Shown: one piece after another, positions 1-11,940 of the stretch
Numbering within the stretch: position 1 is the stretch's first letter
Layout of the letters: every line of letters begins with the position of its first letter
Origin: Euryodendron excelsum
Lineage: Eukaryota > Streptophyta > Magnoliopsida > Ericales > Pentaphylacaceae
Reading direction: 5' to 3'
Assembly (NCBI GenBank): GCA_033060915.1
Contig: CM065387.1
Coordinates: 26,824,501 to 26,888,500, forward strand
Length of the DNA: 64,000 nt
Notes under the pieces: generated by a model
What the model was told of the DNA's origin: nothing
The model's database searches: none
The model's input: only the letters and a program-made list of their open reading frames with translations
Made by a program: the position numbers and the translations under genes

Positions 1-559
1 AGTATGAGACAAAGGGGATAAACCGAAAGCTTCATCTTTTTCATTCCAAATCATGAATGCACGGCATGTGTGTTTATTTAAATAAGATATGCAAGAAAAT
101 AGACAGACAAAAAGGAAACAGATGAATTTTATGAAAGCCTCCCTTTTTCTGGTGGGCCTTTTGGTGAGAATCCTTAATAGGGTTTTGGGACTACATCAAT
201 CTCTTGGTGCTTCATTCATCAGGTGTATCAATGGAGGGTGAGTTCACGATATTTGTCATGCATTTGGAAGTTAGAGGATGTGTTGTTGCAATGCACGAGT
301 CTGACAAGACTTCGCATCTAGTGAAGTCCTCTTCTGCTTGAAGTCCTCCTCTACTTGGATGGTGATTGTTGCGACATGTCGTGGAGGTAATGTCTTGTAG
401 GTGGATGGTCAGTTCTTCTTGCTCTTTGATGTAGGTTTGGTCTTTTCTAACAACTAGGTTTATCCTTCCATGAGTTTGAATCTGGTGAGGTGCTGGAGGG
501 ATTCCATGAATTCCATCGTGCTCTCTGACCTACAAAAAGAAAAAGAAAAACATAATGCA

Positions 560-1790
560 GTCAGTATGTGAAGTTGGAGGTTCTATGCGATGCATGTCCT
601 ATGGAGATCCCTTCTTTGAAGGAATCTAGGCATGATGATAAGTCCATTTAGGAGATGGGGTTTTGCCCCTATTATGCAATACAATACCTCCTTGGCATGG
701 GCCGGTTGACGTTTCTTTATTTGGGCAATCCCACCTCCATGGACTGAGAGAGATTTGGGCCTCTCTCGAGATATGGTTCTATGCATGCCATGAATCCTTA
801 GGGTTTAAGAACCCATAAAAGTTTGGGTAGGTTCGATTAACATGAGATTGGATTGCTCCTTTCTCTCTACGATTGATTAGATGCATGAGAGTGAAATGGC
901 TTGAGTTTCTTGGAACTCTTGTCTCTGAATAGATATAGATGCATGAATATAATAAAAGTGAACATGTGAGCAGTAGGATAATCATAAATAGATGGTTGAG
1001 GAAACCCCCTTCTTGTCTTGCTTCTGTCTTCGGTTCTCTTAGTACTTGGAGATGAGGAGGGGGAAGATAGAAGACAAGAAACAAAAGAGAAGTTAGTGTC
1101 TTGATTTGAAAATTTTTATGCAATGCATGTCCTAGAGGTGCCCCTACTCAGAGGGGAGACTATACGTGATGCATTGGCTCACTTTTGGAGATAGGGGATT
1201 TGCCCGTATATCCAGATGCCTTACCATCAGTTGGGAATCTTCATCTATGCATTCATTCATAAAAGTAAAGAAATGCATTGAATTTTAGGTTTAAGATACA
1301 AAAGAATTGAAATACATTTTAATAGGGGGGAGGTGGAACATTTTCCTTTGGACTTCCACCTATCTACTTTTACAAAAGGAAAACCTAAACTACTCTTGAG
1401 TCTTCGGATTCGCCTTCCTTGGATTTGATGTCGAGGAGGTCGCTAAGAGGCTTTGTTGATTGATTGCCCCTTGTCTTCTTGGCAACCCTATCTCCATGAG
1501 TATAGAGGGATTGGGGCCCCCCTTATGAAATGAATTGGTGTGCATGCCATGAGTCCTTTAGGGTTACGTGGGAACCTTTAGGGTTTGGGTAGGTTTAATG
1601 CAAGGGAGAGTGACTTTGGTGCCACTCTCAACAGGTTGATCATACGCATGAGAATGCAGTGACTTGAGCTACTTGGAACTCTTGTCTTGACATGGAATAT
1701 TGAATGCATGAACATGGGTATGCAAAGAGTATAAGGAGAGAGAATACGATAGCAAGATAAACGTGCATGCATGAGCAGTTAAACAGGCAT
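560..1790 (-). repeat. Imperfect tandem duplication inside leader of element C
   Basis: Two blocks in the same order, about 560-1100 and 1105-1790, share landmarks: 'atgcatgtccta', 'ggagatggggttttgcccc' against 'ggagataggggatttgccc', the 'catgccatgagtccttagggtt' region, and 'cttggaactcttgtct' near the end. The second block carries about 250 bp (about 1210-1470) that the first lacks. Element B has only one copy of this segment (about 17700-18310). Boundaries are by eye. Confidence 0.5.
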
Positions 1791-2466
1791 TATAACAGTA
1801 TGAATACAGTCAATACAACAGCAGGAATAGACAAGTATAAATGAAAGTAAGAGCAGTCGCCCTTTCCTCTGTGGTTTTGAAAACGGTTCTAGTGTCTTAA
1901 ATCCGGCAGAGGTTCGGCTATGCATGGTGTCTATATGAGTATGAGGTTGAGGGTTGACTAATGTGTCCTAAAAAGGCTCGGTCCCCCGATCTTTAAACCT
2001 AGGCCCACTCCCCGAGGTGGTGCCATGATCGGTTGGTGATCCGAGAGGGGGAACCATCAAGAGGCCGTAGGCGAAGAAACTGACACAACATCTTGCCCAC
2101 AACCAATATACCGTTCCCCCTTTTTAACTAGAAAGGACATATCAGGGTATGCAGAATGCAAGTGCACATGCAGTGTGTGTGTGATTTTTTAAAAGTGGAG
2201 GAAAGAGCCCAACAACTCCCATTCATCCTGTTCATCACATTCATGCATAGCAGTTAATAAAACTTAAGCAAAAAGCGCACCTACAAAACAAAGATGCAAG
2301 TGTTAGTATGTGGATGGCAAACATAATACAAGATAATATGAATAAATGCATGTTTTTTGAAAATTTGGTTTTGAAAATTTAAAGTGAATAGGATTGAACA
2401 AGTTAATTGAAGACTCTACATGGGTGAAGGGTAAAGAGACATGACTACAGCCTAACCCTCTAAGTG

Positions 2467-2484
2467 TCCCCAGCGGAGTCGCCA
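2467..2484 (-). other. Primer-binding site, tRNA-Arg type (element C)
   Basis: Read on the minus strand the 18 bases are TGGCGACTCCGCTGGGGA, fully complementary to the 3' end of plant tRNA-Arg(ACG) with its CCA tail, as I recall that tRNA. It lies two bases from the LTR end (GGCGCGACA GC), the standard PBS position. tRNA-Arg priming is the known habit of Ogre elements. Confidence 0.88.
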
Positions 2485-2486
2485 GC

Positions 2487-5400
2487 TGTCGCGCTCAGAT
2501 TTTTTGCACTCGAGGAATACTCACACAAGCGGGAAAAATGCTGTACTCTCTCGTTAGAACTCACCCTCCTAAAAGAATGAGTGCGACTAGGTTTGAATTG
2601 AAAATAGATTTGAATAAAGGGCTTTTGAAAAAGATTCGAAGTTGCCACCTAACTTGATTAAGGTGAGTTAGGTCACCTAAAAACTAAGCATAATCCAAAG
2701 ACTACACTTAGGGTTTTTGGAAAATGATTTTTGAAAATACCACCTCAATAGAGGGTTTTTAAGAAAAACGGGTTGTTTAGCAACCTTTTGAGAACATTTA
2801 GCCCTTTTTGAAAAATAACTCATTTTTGGTCTTCGAAAACAGTGATTCTAGGTTCGGAGGTTGGTTATGTGTAGGGAAGACGCACTAAGCCATCACCCTG
2901 CCCCGCCCTTTCGGTACCTACATGTCAATCTACCCTAGATTCACCTATGAGAGTCTTCAGCTAAATACTGTTCAATCCTATCTACTTTGGAAAACAAGGC
3001 TTGAAAAGAAACTAACGTGATGCATGATATGCAAGTGCAAGGAATGATAATTGAAAAATAGATTTGGAAATAGATTGATTTGAAATTGATTTGATTTGAA
3101 AATAGATTTGAAAAGATGGAATTGAAATTGGAAAGTTCAAAAATTTGGAAATAGAAATCTGAAATTGGAAGTTTGAAGATAGATTAGAGATTTGAGATTT
3201 GAAAAATGTTGAGGAGTTTGAAATTTGAAAGAAGTTGTGGAATTTGAAAGTTGAAAAAAGTTGTGGAATTTGAAATTTGAAAAAAATTGTGACCGCACCC
3301 ATGAGGGTGGAACTGAAAGTTTGAAAAGTGTTGTGACCGCACCTATGAAGGTTGCCTTCGTATCCCTTTGGGGGAATCAGGTCAGTCATAGTTCGGACTG
3401 GAGTCCGATTGAAAATAGAAGAGTTGATTTGAAGAAGGAGATTGAATTGGAAATTGAATTGGAAGATTGAGAGATTGAACTTTGAATAGAGGATTGAAAA
3501 TTGGAATTTGGAATTTTGAAATTGAAAAGATTAAATTTTGATTTGAAAAGATAGAACTTGGAAGAGAGATTTAGACTTATTTTGGAAAGATGGAGGTTTA
3601 GGAAACCTAGACTTAGGAAAGAGAAGAGACTTAGGAAAGATCTGACTTGACTTGGAAGGTTTAGGAGATTAGGAAAGATTGGATTTAGGAAATGTTTGAA
3701 TTAGGAAAGGTCTGATTTAGGAAAGTTTCGAATTAGGAAAGTTTCATTTTTGGAAAGTTTCGAAGTTAGGAAAGTTTTTGAAATTAGGAAAGTTTCAACT
3801 TAGGAAACTTTTAGGTTTAAGAAAGTTTTGAAAAAGGAAAGTTTTCAATTTAGGAGATGTTTAAACTAAGAAAGTTTTGAGTTTAGAAAAGTCTTAGATT
3901 TGGAAAGATGTCGAAGTTTTGAAAATTTTGGAATTTGGAAAGATTTAGGTTTAGAAAGATTTAACTTGAGAAAGTTTCAAATTTAGAAAGTTTTGAATTT
4001 AGAAATATTTGAAATTTAAAAAGTTTAAGATTTAGAATGTCTTAGAGTTTTAGAAAATCTTGAAATTAGGAAAGGTTTGAATTAGGAAGAGATTGGATTT
4101 GGTTTCTAAAAGAGAAAGTTTGATTTCGTTTCCAAAAACGGAGGATTGGATTTGGTTTCCTAAACGGGAATATTTGATTTGGTTTCCTAAAGGGAAGATA
4201 GGATTTGGCAAGGATTTGGAAAGGGAAATTGTAGAAACCCTAGATTTGGAAAATTATAGTTTTGATGTAGAAAATAGGTTTTGGAAACATGTATAGTTTG
4301 GATATAGAAAACGAGAGATTTTGGAAACCTGGGTTCGAGGCAAAGTTTGAAAATCAGGTTTTTGGAAAGAAAATTAGGGTTTCCTAATCGTGGGTTCTAG
4401 GTCTTGACTTGAGCTCTAAGAAAAGAGATTTTTGGAAAGTGCGTTTTTCGAAACGAGTTTTTGGAAGGAAGTCCTAGGAAGAAGTTTTTGGAAAGTGAAT
4501 TTGAAGGGAGAGTTTTTTGAAAGAGGTTTTAAAGAGGAGTTTGTGGAAAGTGTGTTTTTGGAAATGAAGGTTTTAGAAGGAAATCATGGAGAGAAGTTTC
4601 TAGAGGGAAGATTTTGGAAAGAGAGTTTTTTAGGAAGATTTTTGGAAAGAGATTGTTGGAGAGAGTTTTTTAGGAAAGTGAATTTAAGGAGTGTTTTTTG
4701 AAAGTGAATTTTGAGGAGAAAGAGTTTTTGGAAAGGAGTTGAAAAAGGAAGCTTTGAAAAATAGATTTTGGAGGGAATTTTTGAAAACAACTTTGGAGAG
4801 GAAAGTTTTAAGAAAGTATGTTGAAAAAGAGATTTTTAGGAAGAAAGACTTTTTGAAAAGAGAGTTTTTAGAAGGTGTAAAAATATCTCACTTTCCTAGA
4901 GCAATTCTAACCATAAGAGGGCTAGAACCACTTTAGGAAAGTGGTTTTGAAAACAACTAGATTTGAAAATATGCACCGTATTGGTCACTTTAAATGTAAC
5001 ACTTTACTAAAGCAATCCTAGCCATGGAAAGACTAGAATCACCCTAGGATTGTGATTTTGAAAACATGTTTTGAAAAAGGAGATTTTGATGCAATTTTGA
5101 AAACAAGTTTGAAAATGATTTGAAAAACAACTTTGAAAACGGCTTTTGGAAGATGCAAGATCATGATATGCACAATGCAATTTTGGGGTCGTGAACATAC
5201 AAGGCTAAGGCTTCACCACATAATCAAGGGGCCGGACCCACGTGGTCTCTGGTTAGACTAGAAGAAAGCCCCCGACACGGTGACTCTCCAATAACTCAAT
5301 CCTACACATGGACCGGGATTCCTCTTATTTCAAGCATGCAAAGAAAGGGGGGGAAAGAGATGGGGGATTAAAATAGAGAAAACCCAAGTGGGTTAGGAGA

Positions 5401-6776
5401 GAGAAGAGAGAGGGGGGAAGTGCGGAAATTTAAATAGGGAGCCTACTATATGTCTTGTTATTTTGCTCGCCTTGCTTGTCTTCGATCTTCGGTTTTCGTC
5501 TTGATCTTCGTCTTCAATCTTCAAGAGTTTTCTTCTAGCTTTAGATGGCAGCTCTTCAAGTCTTTGAAGGAGGGTTGATGGTTAGGGTATGAGTGTATGG
5601 GGTTGTGTATGAGTGTATAGGAGGCTAGGGTTTGTGTAGGGTGGCTAGGGTTTGGAAAACCTAGGGAAGCTAGGGTTTTGGAGGTGCTTGAGCTCTGTAT
5701 ATCAAATTATATGATTTTTAGGTTGAGTTTGCGGATCCTTTAAATGCTGAAAGAAGCTCTGTATTAATAGAAGTTAGACAACACTAGCGCCTATTGTAGT
5801 AGCGCCAGGCCAAAGTTTACACTAGCGCCACTAGAAGTGGCGCCAGGCCAATTTTTGGCTTGGCCCCACTACTAGTGGTGCCAGCCATTTAGGAAATATT
5901 TAAGGTCGGCAAGCAACGTGTCTTTGACTAGATTTAGGCGCCTGTACTAGTGACTACCATGCAATTTTTAGCCTGGTTTCACTAGGAGTGACTCCGGAAA
6001 GTCCGGGAATGATTTGAAGAAGCCGGGAATGACCCGGAAGGTTGGAAAAGAGCAGGAATACTTAAAATAGTGTCCTGGAGGTATTTGACTTGAGAAATGA
6101 GGATAAGATGGATTGGAAAGGTTGACCGGGCCTTTAGGGGCAAAACGGTCAATCGGACCAAGAAACTGTCAGGACAGACTCGGACTATCCCAGAAGAAGA
6201 CTTGGGATCTGGAGACATTATTCCGAATATTTCCAAAGGTTGCCGGTTTGATACCCAGAGCTGGTGTGGTCGGAAAAGGAGACAGGCCCACTAGGGGTAA
6301 AACGATCATTTTATACCGGGTTTGCCGGAACTGACTTGGAATGATCCACAAAGGTAAAGAAAGATTTAGAACACTATAAAAAGTATTCTCCGGAAGTTAC
6401 CGGTTTGATACCCAGAACTGGTGTGGTCGAAAAAGGAGACCGGCCCACTAGGGGCCAAACGGTCATTTTGTTTCGGGTTGGCCGGGACTAACTCGAAATG
6501 ATCTAGAAAGCTAGAGGAGGATTGAGAATACTATAAGAAATATTCTCAGGAGATTATCAGTTTGATACCCAGAGCCGGTGTGGTTCCTGAGGCGTTCGGA
6601 TGCCTAGGGGCAAAACGGTCATTTGGCTTTAAGTGGGCCCCACGGGCCCGAGAAGCGACTGGTGGACTAAATTCAAGTTAAAAAGGCATGCTTAGAGTCT
6701 AAATATGCATGTGATGTGTGAAAGTGAGCTTGGTCAGCTCGGAGATTGCCGAGCGGTCAAAAATAGGGTGCTTATA
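2487..6776 (-). repeat. 5' LTR of element C (about 4.3 kb)
   Basis: On the minus strand this LTR runs from a TATAAGCACCC start (family start is TGTAAGCACCCC) to a GCGCGACA end beside the PBS. Order on the minus strand: short U3, 157-bp-type repeats (about 5990-6600), GGCGCC palindromes (about 5770-5900), a degenerate TATA box at 5762-5769 (reads TATTAATA), transcribed region with the G-poor repeat block (about 3440-5160), then the conserved hairpin block and partial internal PBS near 2640. Unlike the other LTRs of the family it lacks both hairpin arrays in U3. Its TSD partner lies outside the window. Confidence 0.85.
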
Positions 6777-7137
6777 ACCATCAGGTGTCCCCTGCACGCC
6801 ATTTGGTCCAAATCAACTCCTATTCCGGCTCACTCTGGTCAAAATAACCATTTTGCCCTTGAACGCCCCAGCACGGCACAAACCCCGCTGAACGGTAACA
6901 GACTCTCTCAAAACCATCCCTGAACAGCCCTACACGCTTAACACAATATACCAGACCATTTCTGACCATTTCCAACCTACTCCGGTCAAAATGACCATTT
7001 TGCCCTTGGAAGCCCAAAAACGCCCTGAAACAGCACCGGCCTTGGGGTTTCGAGCAAAGGATTTCACCACACGTCCTTGTTTAACCCAAGGAGCATCCTA
7101 CCACACTAAGCTTGCACGACGTGATAAAAGTTCCCTA

Positions 7138-7573
7138 GAGCGTCTAACAGATGCTCCGCCTAAATTGTCTTTTCTCCTGATTCCCTAGTTATAACGCACC
7201 GTCAACTGACTTGAGAAATGCGTAAATCGGAGAATTCTTGAAAGTTCATCCATAGATCTTTCTATCGATATGGCTCGATCAAATAAGTCCCCTCCCGAAG
7301 CCCTCCATCGTATGGTGCGAAAACTATAACTTTCAATAACCCTTGGAGCGTCTCACAGACGCTCCGCCAAGGTTGATTTTTTCTCCGATTTCCTAATCAA
7401 AACGCACCGTCAAACGACTTGAGAAATGCGTAAATTTGAGAATTCCTGAAAGTATTTCTAGAGTACTTTCCATCGGTACGGTCCGATAGAATAGATCGTT
7501 TCTCGAAGGCCTCGATCACAGGAAACGAAAACAACCACTTTTAAACACCCAGGGAGCGTATCACAGACGCTCC
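7138..7573 (+). repeat. Three direct repeats with a short hairpin (LTR D U3)
   Basis: Copies start near 7138, 7345 and 7553, i.e. 207-208 bp apart. Each begins with a hairpin: GGAGCGTCT-CAC-AGACGCTCC at 7345-7365 is perfect over 9 bp; 7138-7156 keeps pairing with a G-U pair; 7553-7573 has one mismatch. The 'aaacgcaccgtcaa...gacttgagaaatgcgtaaat' segment following it is also repeated. They lie 370-800 bp upstream of the TATA box. Confidence 0.75.
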
Positions 7574-7940
7574 GCAAAAGTGACCTTTTTGGCACACTTC
7601 CCAAGACGATATCACTCACCTCCAATCATAATTCAAACTTTTTGAAAACATGAAATTTCATCAGAAGCACTAGGAAAACATTCCCAGTGCGGCCGATTTC
7701 CCCGAAACCTTCCCGATTGACTCAATTATCGAGGCAAAGTTTGGACGAACCATCCCGATGATGGAGCGTATGCTACATGCGCTCAAATTTTGATCAGATC
7801 GATCGACTTTCGATCAACGGTCGAGATTTAACTAGTACACAGGGTGCCACGTGTTATTCTGGTAATGGAACAGTACCTGCGCATGTCCTCCATGTGCAAG
7901 GCCAAAATTTGGCCATGCGCAAGGCCTGTTCCAGATTGCT

Positions 7941-7948
7941 TATAAATA
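7941..7948 (+). promoter_or_regulatory. TATA box of LTR D
   Basis: TATAAATA in the position expected for the LTR promoter, between the U3 repeats and the R/U5-like pyrimidine-rich leader that resembles the main family ('ctattttaatcccc', 'catgcttga'). Confidence 0.6.
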
Positions 7949-9350
7949 AAGGCCTCCCCCCTTGCATATTCCAGGTTCGATTGATACGAAACTCTGCTGA
8001 AATCACTCCAGAAACTTGAATCTCTACATATATTCCTCCCCTCCGACACTTAGGCTAGATTCTACCCCTCCTAAGCCTATACACTCCACATACAAAGCCT
8101 CATACACAGTTACACACTCCACTTAAACCTCTCAAGCCTTCTTGAAGTCACTTAAGCTTGAATCAAGACATCCATTGAAGACTACAAAAGTGTTGAAGGC
8201 AAAAGGTGGTATCCCTTTTACATTTGTGCTCTCCCCCACTCTTCTCTTCTCCCTCCTAGCCTACTTAGGCTATTCTCTATTTTAATCCCCATCTTCGACC
8301 CCCCTTTCTTACATGCTTGAGCCAAGAGGGCTCCTAGATCATGCTTAGAGGAAAGCTAGTGAGAGCCACCGTATAAGGGGACCCCTCACAAGCCTACTTT
8401 AAGATGGTATGGCCTAAGAGCCCCTTGTTTATGTGGTAAAGCCTAAAAGCCTTGTATGTGAATCATGATCCCTTACATATTATTATTTTGATCATGTCTT
8501 GTATGCTTGGCTTCATTTCATGTTTATTGCCATATCCCACAATGCCTGCATTGCTCTTAATTTCATGACATTTCCAAGTTCTACATGTCCTTCAAAAATT
8601 GTTCCAAGAGTTGGCCCCTTGAAGTTTAGGATGAGACTTTAGGAGTCATGCCTTAGAAAATCCCTCTCAACCCCCTAATTCATACCTTTGCATCATTGCA
8701 TTTCAACTCGCATAAAAGTTGCCTTCAAACTCTCTAATTTTCAAGGTTTCCATTCTCTCAAAGTTAGTGGTTCAAATGGCCCCATGGAACCCTCTCTTGA
8801 GTGTTCTCCCTTTATATTGGTCATAGGAGCCCTAAATTGTTAGAATGGTTCCCTTTTCTCTTTATGCTTGCCTAAGAATGATGTTCAAACTCTTTGAATT
8901 CTATGGTTTCTATTATCTTAAGTTTGGTGGTTGGAATGGCCCTATGGAACCCTCTCTTGAGTGGTCTCCCTTTTGTTGGCCATATGAACCCTCTCTTGAT
9001 GGAATGGTTCCCTTAAAAAATGGTTTTCAAAATCCTTCTCCAAAGATGATTTCAAAATGCATTCTCTCCATCTTGCATCAAAAATGATTTTCCAAGAATT
9101 ACCATCATTATGTTGATTTTTGACCCCTTATACTCTTGTCAAGATAGTGGTTATAATGGCCATAAGGAAACCTTCCTTGGAATGGTCTCCAATCACCACC
9201 ATATAAACCACACTCTTGGTTAGAGTCAAAATTTTCATAGAAATGATCTTCAAAAAGATTGCCAACCAAAGTCTATTGCATATCATGTTTTGTTTTCCAA
9301 AACTCTTTCCAAAAATGCACCAAACCACACTTCAAAATCATCTTTCAATC

Positions 9351-9680
9351 CAACCCTAGGTTAACTTGACCCCAGTTACCCAATCCTAGGTTAACTTGAC
9401 CCTAGTTACCGAACCTTAAGTTACCTTGACCCTAGTTACCTAACCCTAGGTTAACTTGACCCTAGTTACCAAACCATAGGTTAACTCGACCCAGCTACCT
9501 AACCCTAGGTTAACTTGACCCTAGTTACCTAACCCTAAGTTAACATGACCTTAGCTACCTAACCCTAGGTTAACTTGACCCTAGCTACCTAACCCTAGGT
9601 TAGTGTAACCCTAGTTGTCTCGCCTTAGGATAACCTACCCCTAAGTCATCCTAACCCTAGGTTAACCTAACCCAAGTTAG
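9351..9680 (+). repeat. 30-bp minisatellite with telomere-like core
   Basis: About eleven tandem copies of a 30-bp unit of the form CCTAACCCTAGGTTAACTTG plus ACCCTAGTTA. Copies differ by scattered substitutions. It lies in the transcribed part of LTR D. The CCTAACCCTAGG core resembles plant telomere repeat by chance or by descent, but the unit is 30 bp, not 7. Confidence 0.85.
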
Positions 9681-10217
9681 TCAACCTTAGGTCACCCTTA
9701 AGCATAGGCAAACCCTACCTAGGTTAGTACACTTCAAGGTCCCAACTCTTAAAACCTTTTCCCAAAAGATAATTCAATAACCTATTTTCCAAAACCTCCT
9801 ACCCTCTTGATTTCAAAGAAACCAACTCTATAAGCTCTTCAAATGTTCCTACACTCCATCTTCAAGACATTTCCAAAAAAAAAAAAAAATGTTTTCTAAA
9901 GGTCACAAGCCTAAGGTGTCCCTAACCCTCTCATGGTTAGGGATTCCAAAGAAAAGTGATAAATCAAGGACAAGCTCTAAGGTTGTCCATATTAGGATTC
10001 CAAACTCTTAGCCATTTTCAAAAACCCTTTCAAAAACTAATTCATCAAAACATTCTAAAGTCATGCCTCCTGGGTTTTCAAAACAAGACTTCAAAAACAC
10101 TTTCAAGTTCTATTAAGACATGCCAAAACACTTTCCCAAAATCCCCTGAAGTTGATCCAAAACATTTTCAAGAAGCATTCCACCATTCAATTTCAAGTCA
10201 AAACTTCCAAGAATACA

Positions 10218-10355
10218 AAAAGTCTTCAACTTCCAAAAACCTCAAAGTGTCTTAAACTTTTCCAAAGACCTCAAAGCGTCTTAAACTTTTCCAAAGACCT
10301 CAAAGTGTTTTAAACTTTTTCGAAGACCTCAAAGTGTCTTCAAACCTTCCAAAGA
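10218..10355 (+). repeat. 29-bp tandem repeat in LTR D
   Basis: About four to five copies of a 29-bp unit containing 'tccaaagacctcaaagtgt' and 'cttaaactt', directly upstream of the conserved U5 hairpin block of LTR D. Confidence 0.8.
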
Positions 10356-11082
10356 CCCTAATGCGCCTATTATCCATCGGGCTCTTGCCCGAACTACGAT
10401 TAACCTGATTCTCGCCAAATGAGATACATAGGCAACCTAAAATCGTGCGGTCATAACTTCTATTTCAACCCCAACCCCCTTTTCGAAAGTTTCTATCAAT
10501 TCAAAATTTCTATCTTAAACCCCTTCAAACTCGTATCATGCATCATTCATCCAAAAAGTGATGACTAAATCTCATTTTTAAAATTTTAAAGTGGATATTA
10601 AGTGGACAATGGTAACTGGTTATTCTAGTGAATGAACAAAAGGGGTGACCAGACATGTAGGTACCGAAAAGGCGGGGTAGGGTAATGATCTTAGGATTTC
10701 TTCCCTACACGTAACCAACCCCTGAACCTTAAATTTATGTTTTCGAAAGACCAAAATGGAGTTATTTTCAAAAATGGCTTAAACATTTCGAAAGGTTGCC
10801 AAACAACCTATTTTCTTAAAAACCCTCTCTTGAGGAAGTTTTCAAAAAGCTTTTTCAAAAACTCTAAGTTTAATATTCAGATTACCGTTTAGTTTTAAGT
10901 GCCCTAACTCACCTTTATCAAGTTAGGTGGCGACTCCTACTTTTCTAAAAAGCCCTTAGTCAAATCAATTGTCAAACCTAGTCGCACCTGTCCTTCTAGG
11001 GAGACGAGTTCTAGTGACAGAGTTCCGTGCTTTAGGGTCTCCGTGCCGAAAGGACCTACACCTCAAAAACCGGGGCGCGACA

Positions 11083-11360
11083 CTAACCCACTTGGGTTTT
11101 CTCTATTTTAATCCTCCATCTCTTTCCCCCCTTTCTTTGCATGCTTGAAATAAAGGGACTCCCAGTCCATGTGTAGGATTAGACTATTGGAGGGTCACCG
11201 TGTCGGGGGCTTTCTTTTAGTCTAACTGGAGACCACGTGGGTTCGGGCCCCTTTATTATGTGGTGAAACCTTAACCTTGTATGTTTACGACCTCAAATTT
11301 GCATTGTGCATATCATGATCTTGCATCTTTCAAAAATCATTTTGAAACTTGTTTTCAAAG
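11083..11360 (+). repeat. Element A 5' LTR, left fragment
   Basis: Begins abruptly inside the LTR at the 'ctaacccacttgggttttctc' segment (compare 37314 in S1) immediately after the end of LTR D, so A's U3 and promoter are missing here. It ends at 11360, where element B inserted; the sequence resumes at 31107. Joining 11360 to 31107 restores the uninterrupted LTR order seen at 37580-37620. Confidence 0.85.
11356..11360 (+). repeat. Target-site duplication of B, left copy (CAAAG)
   Basis: CAAAG precedes the TG start of B; the same five bases follow its 3' LTR at 31102-31106. A related LTR without the insertion reads 'ttcaaaacttgcattcaa' at the same place. Confidence 0.92.
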
Positions 11361-11564
11361 TGTAAGCACCCCATTTTTGACCGCTCGGCAGTCTACACTC
11401 CGTCCAGACTTGTTTTCAAGTCATTTTGGGCATATTTCTATCGAATCCAATTCTCTAGTTTCAAATTCCATCTTTCCATTGCTTCGTGGGCCTGTCAGGC
11501 CCAAATAGAGGCAAAATGACCAAAATGCCCTTAGGGGCATTATCCTTTCTTATTCCGATTCCAA

Positions 11565-11940
11565 TCCCTCTCTCGAGACAGTTTATTCCTCGAGACAGTC
11601 CGAGTAGCAAAACTACTCACAAAACCGTCAGAGTGGCGGAAACACTCACAAAACCGTCAGAGTGGCGGAAACACTCACAAAACCGTTAGGGTGGCGGAAA
11701 CACTCGCGGAAACACTCACAAAACCGTCAGAGTGACGGAAACACTCACAAAACCGTCAGAGTGGCGGAAACACTCAAAACCCAGGCACGTCTCTTTGGAG
11801 ACGGTAAGACCCCTTTCCAATCCCACTCTCGAGACAGTTTATTCCTCGAGACGGTTCCAATCCAGGCACGTCTCTTCGGAGACGATAAGACCCCTTTCCA
11901 ATCCCTCTCTCAAGACAGTTTATTCCTCGAGACGGTCCGA
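11565..11940 (+). repeat. 81-bp tandem units with UUCG-type hairpins (U3)
   Basis: Units contain 'ctctcgagacagtttattcc', CTCGAG palindromes and a hairpin CGTCTC-loop-GAGACG. Here two full units carry loops TTTG (11788-11803) and TTCG (11869-11884); a partial unit lies at 11565-11600, and hairpins of the shorter array intervene. Because 81 is a multiple of three, the array stays open in several frames on both strands and mimics protein repeats; no coding role is supported. Confidence 0.85.

Larger units (their letters stand above)
1..2484 (-). mobile_element. Element C internal leader (partial, minus strand)
   Basis: This is the untranslated leader between the PBS and gag of an element reading leftwards off the window. 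It is recognised because about 1975-2135, reverse-complemented, matches the leader of element B (about 17290-17460), including the segment around the conserved 'ggcaccacctcggggagtgggccta' region, and because a tRNA-Arg PBS sits at its right end. Bases 1-530 should approach gag but I recognise no Gag motif there. A polypyrimidine run ending in AG at 530-531 (read on minus) could be a splice acceptor. Part of the leader (about 560-1790) looks duplicated. No intact coding frame is visible. Confidence 0.75.
6777..11082 (+). repeat. LTR D, diverged sister subfamily (plus strand)
   Basis: A plus-strand LTR ending in GGGGCGCGACA at 11082. Its U3 does not align with the main family, but its 3' third does: conserved hairpin block at 10378-10450, the 'gtaggtaccgaaaaggcggggtaggg' region near 10660, and the stem plus TGGCGACTCC at about 10902-10937. 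TATAAATA at 7941-7948 marks the likely promoter. It carries its own repeats: three hairpins at 207-208 bp spacing, a roughly 160-bp duplication (about 8725-9050), a 30-bp minisatellite and a 29-bp repeat. The left boundary is placed where LTR C ends; no TG start or TSD is evident, so it may be truncated. No gene is visible in it. Confidence 0.7.

Noticed and set aside
2467..2484. Possible tRNA-Arg gene end
   Set aside because: Only the 18-base primer complement is present beside an LTR end; no tRNA body.
9351..9680. Interstitial telomere
   Set aside because: Period is 30 bp, not CCCTAAA heptamers, and it lies within an LTR.
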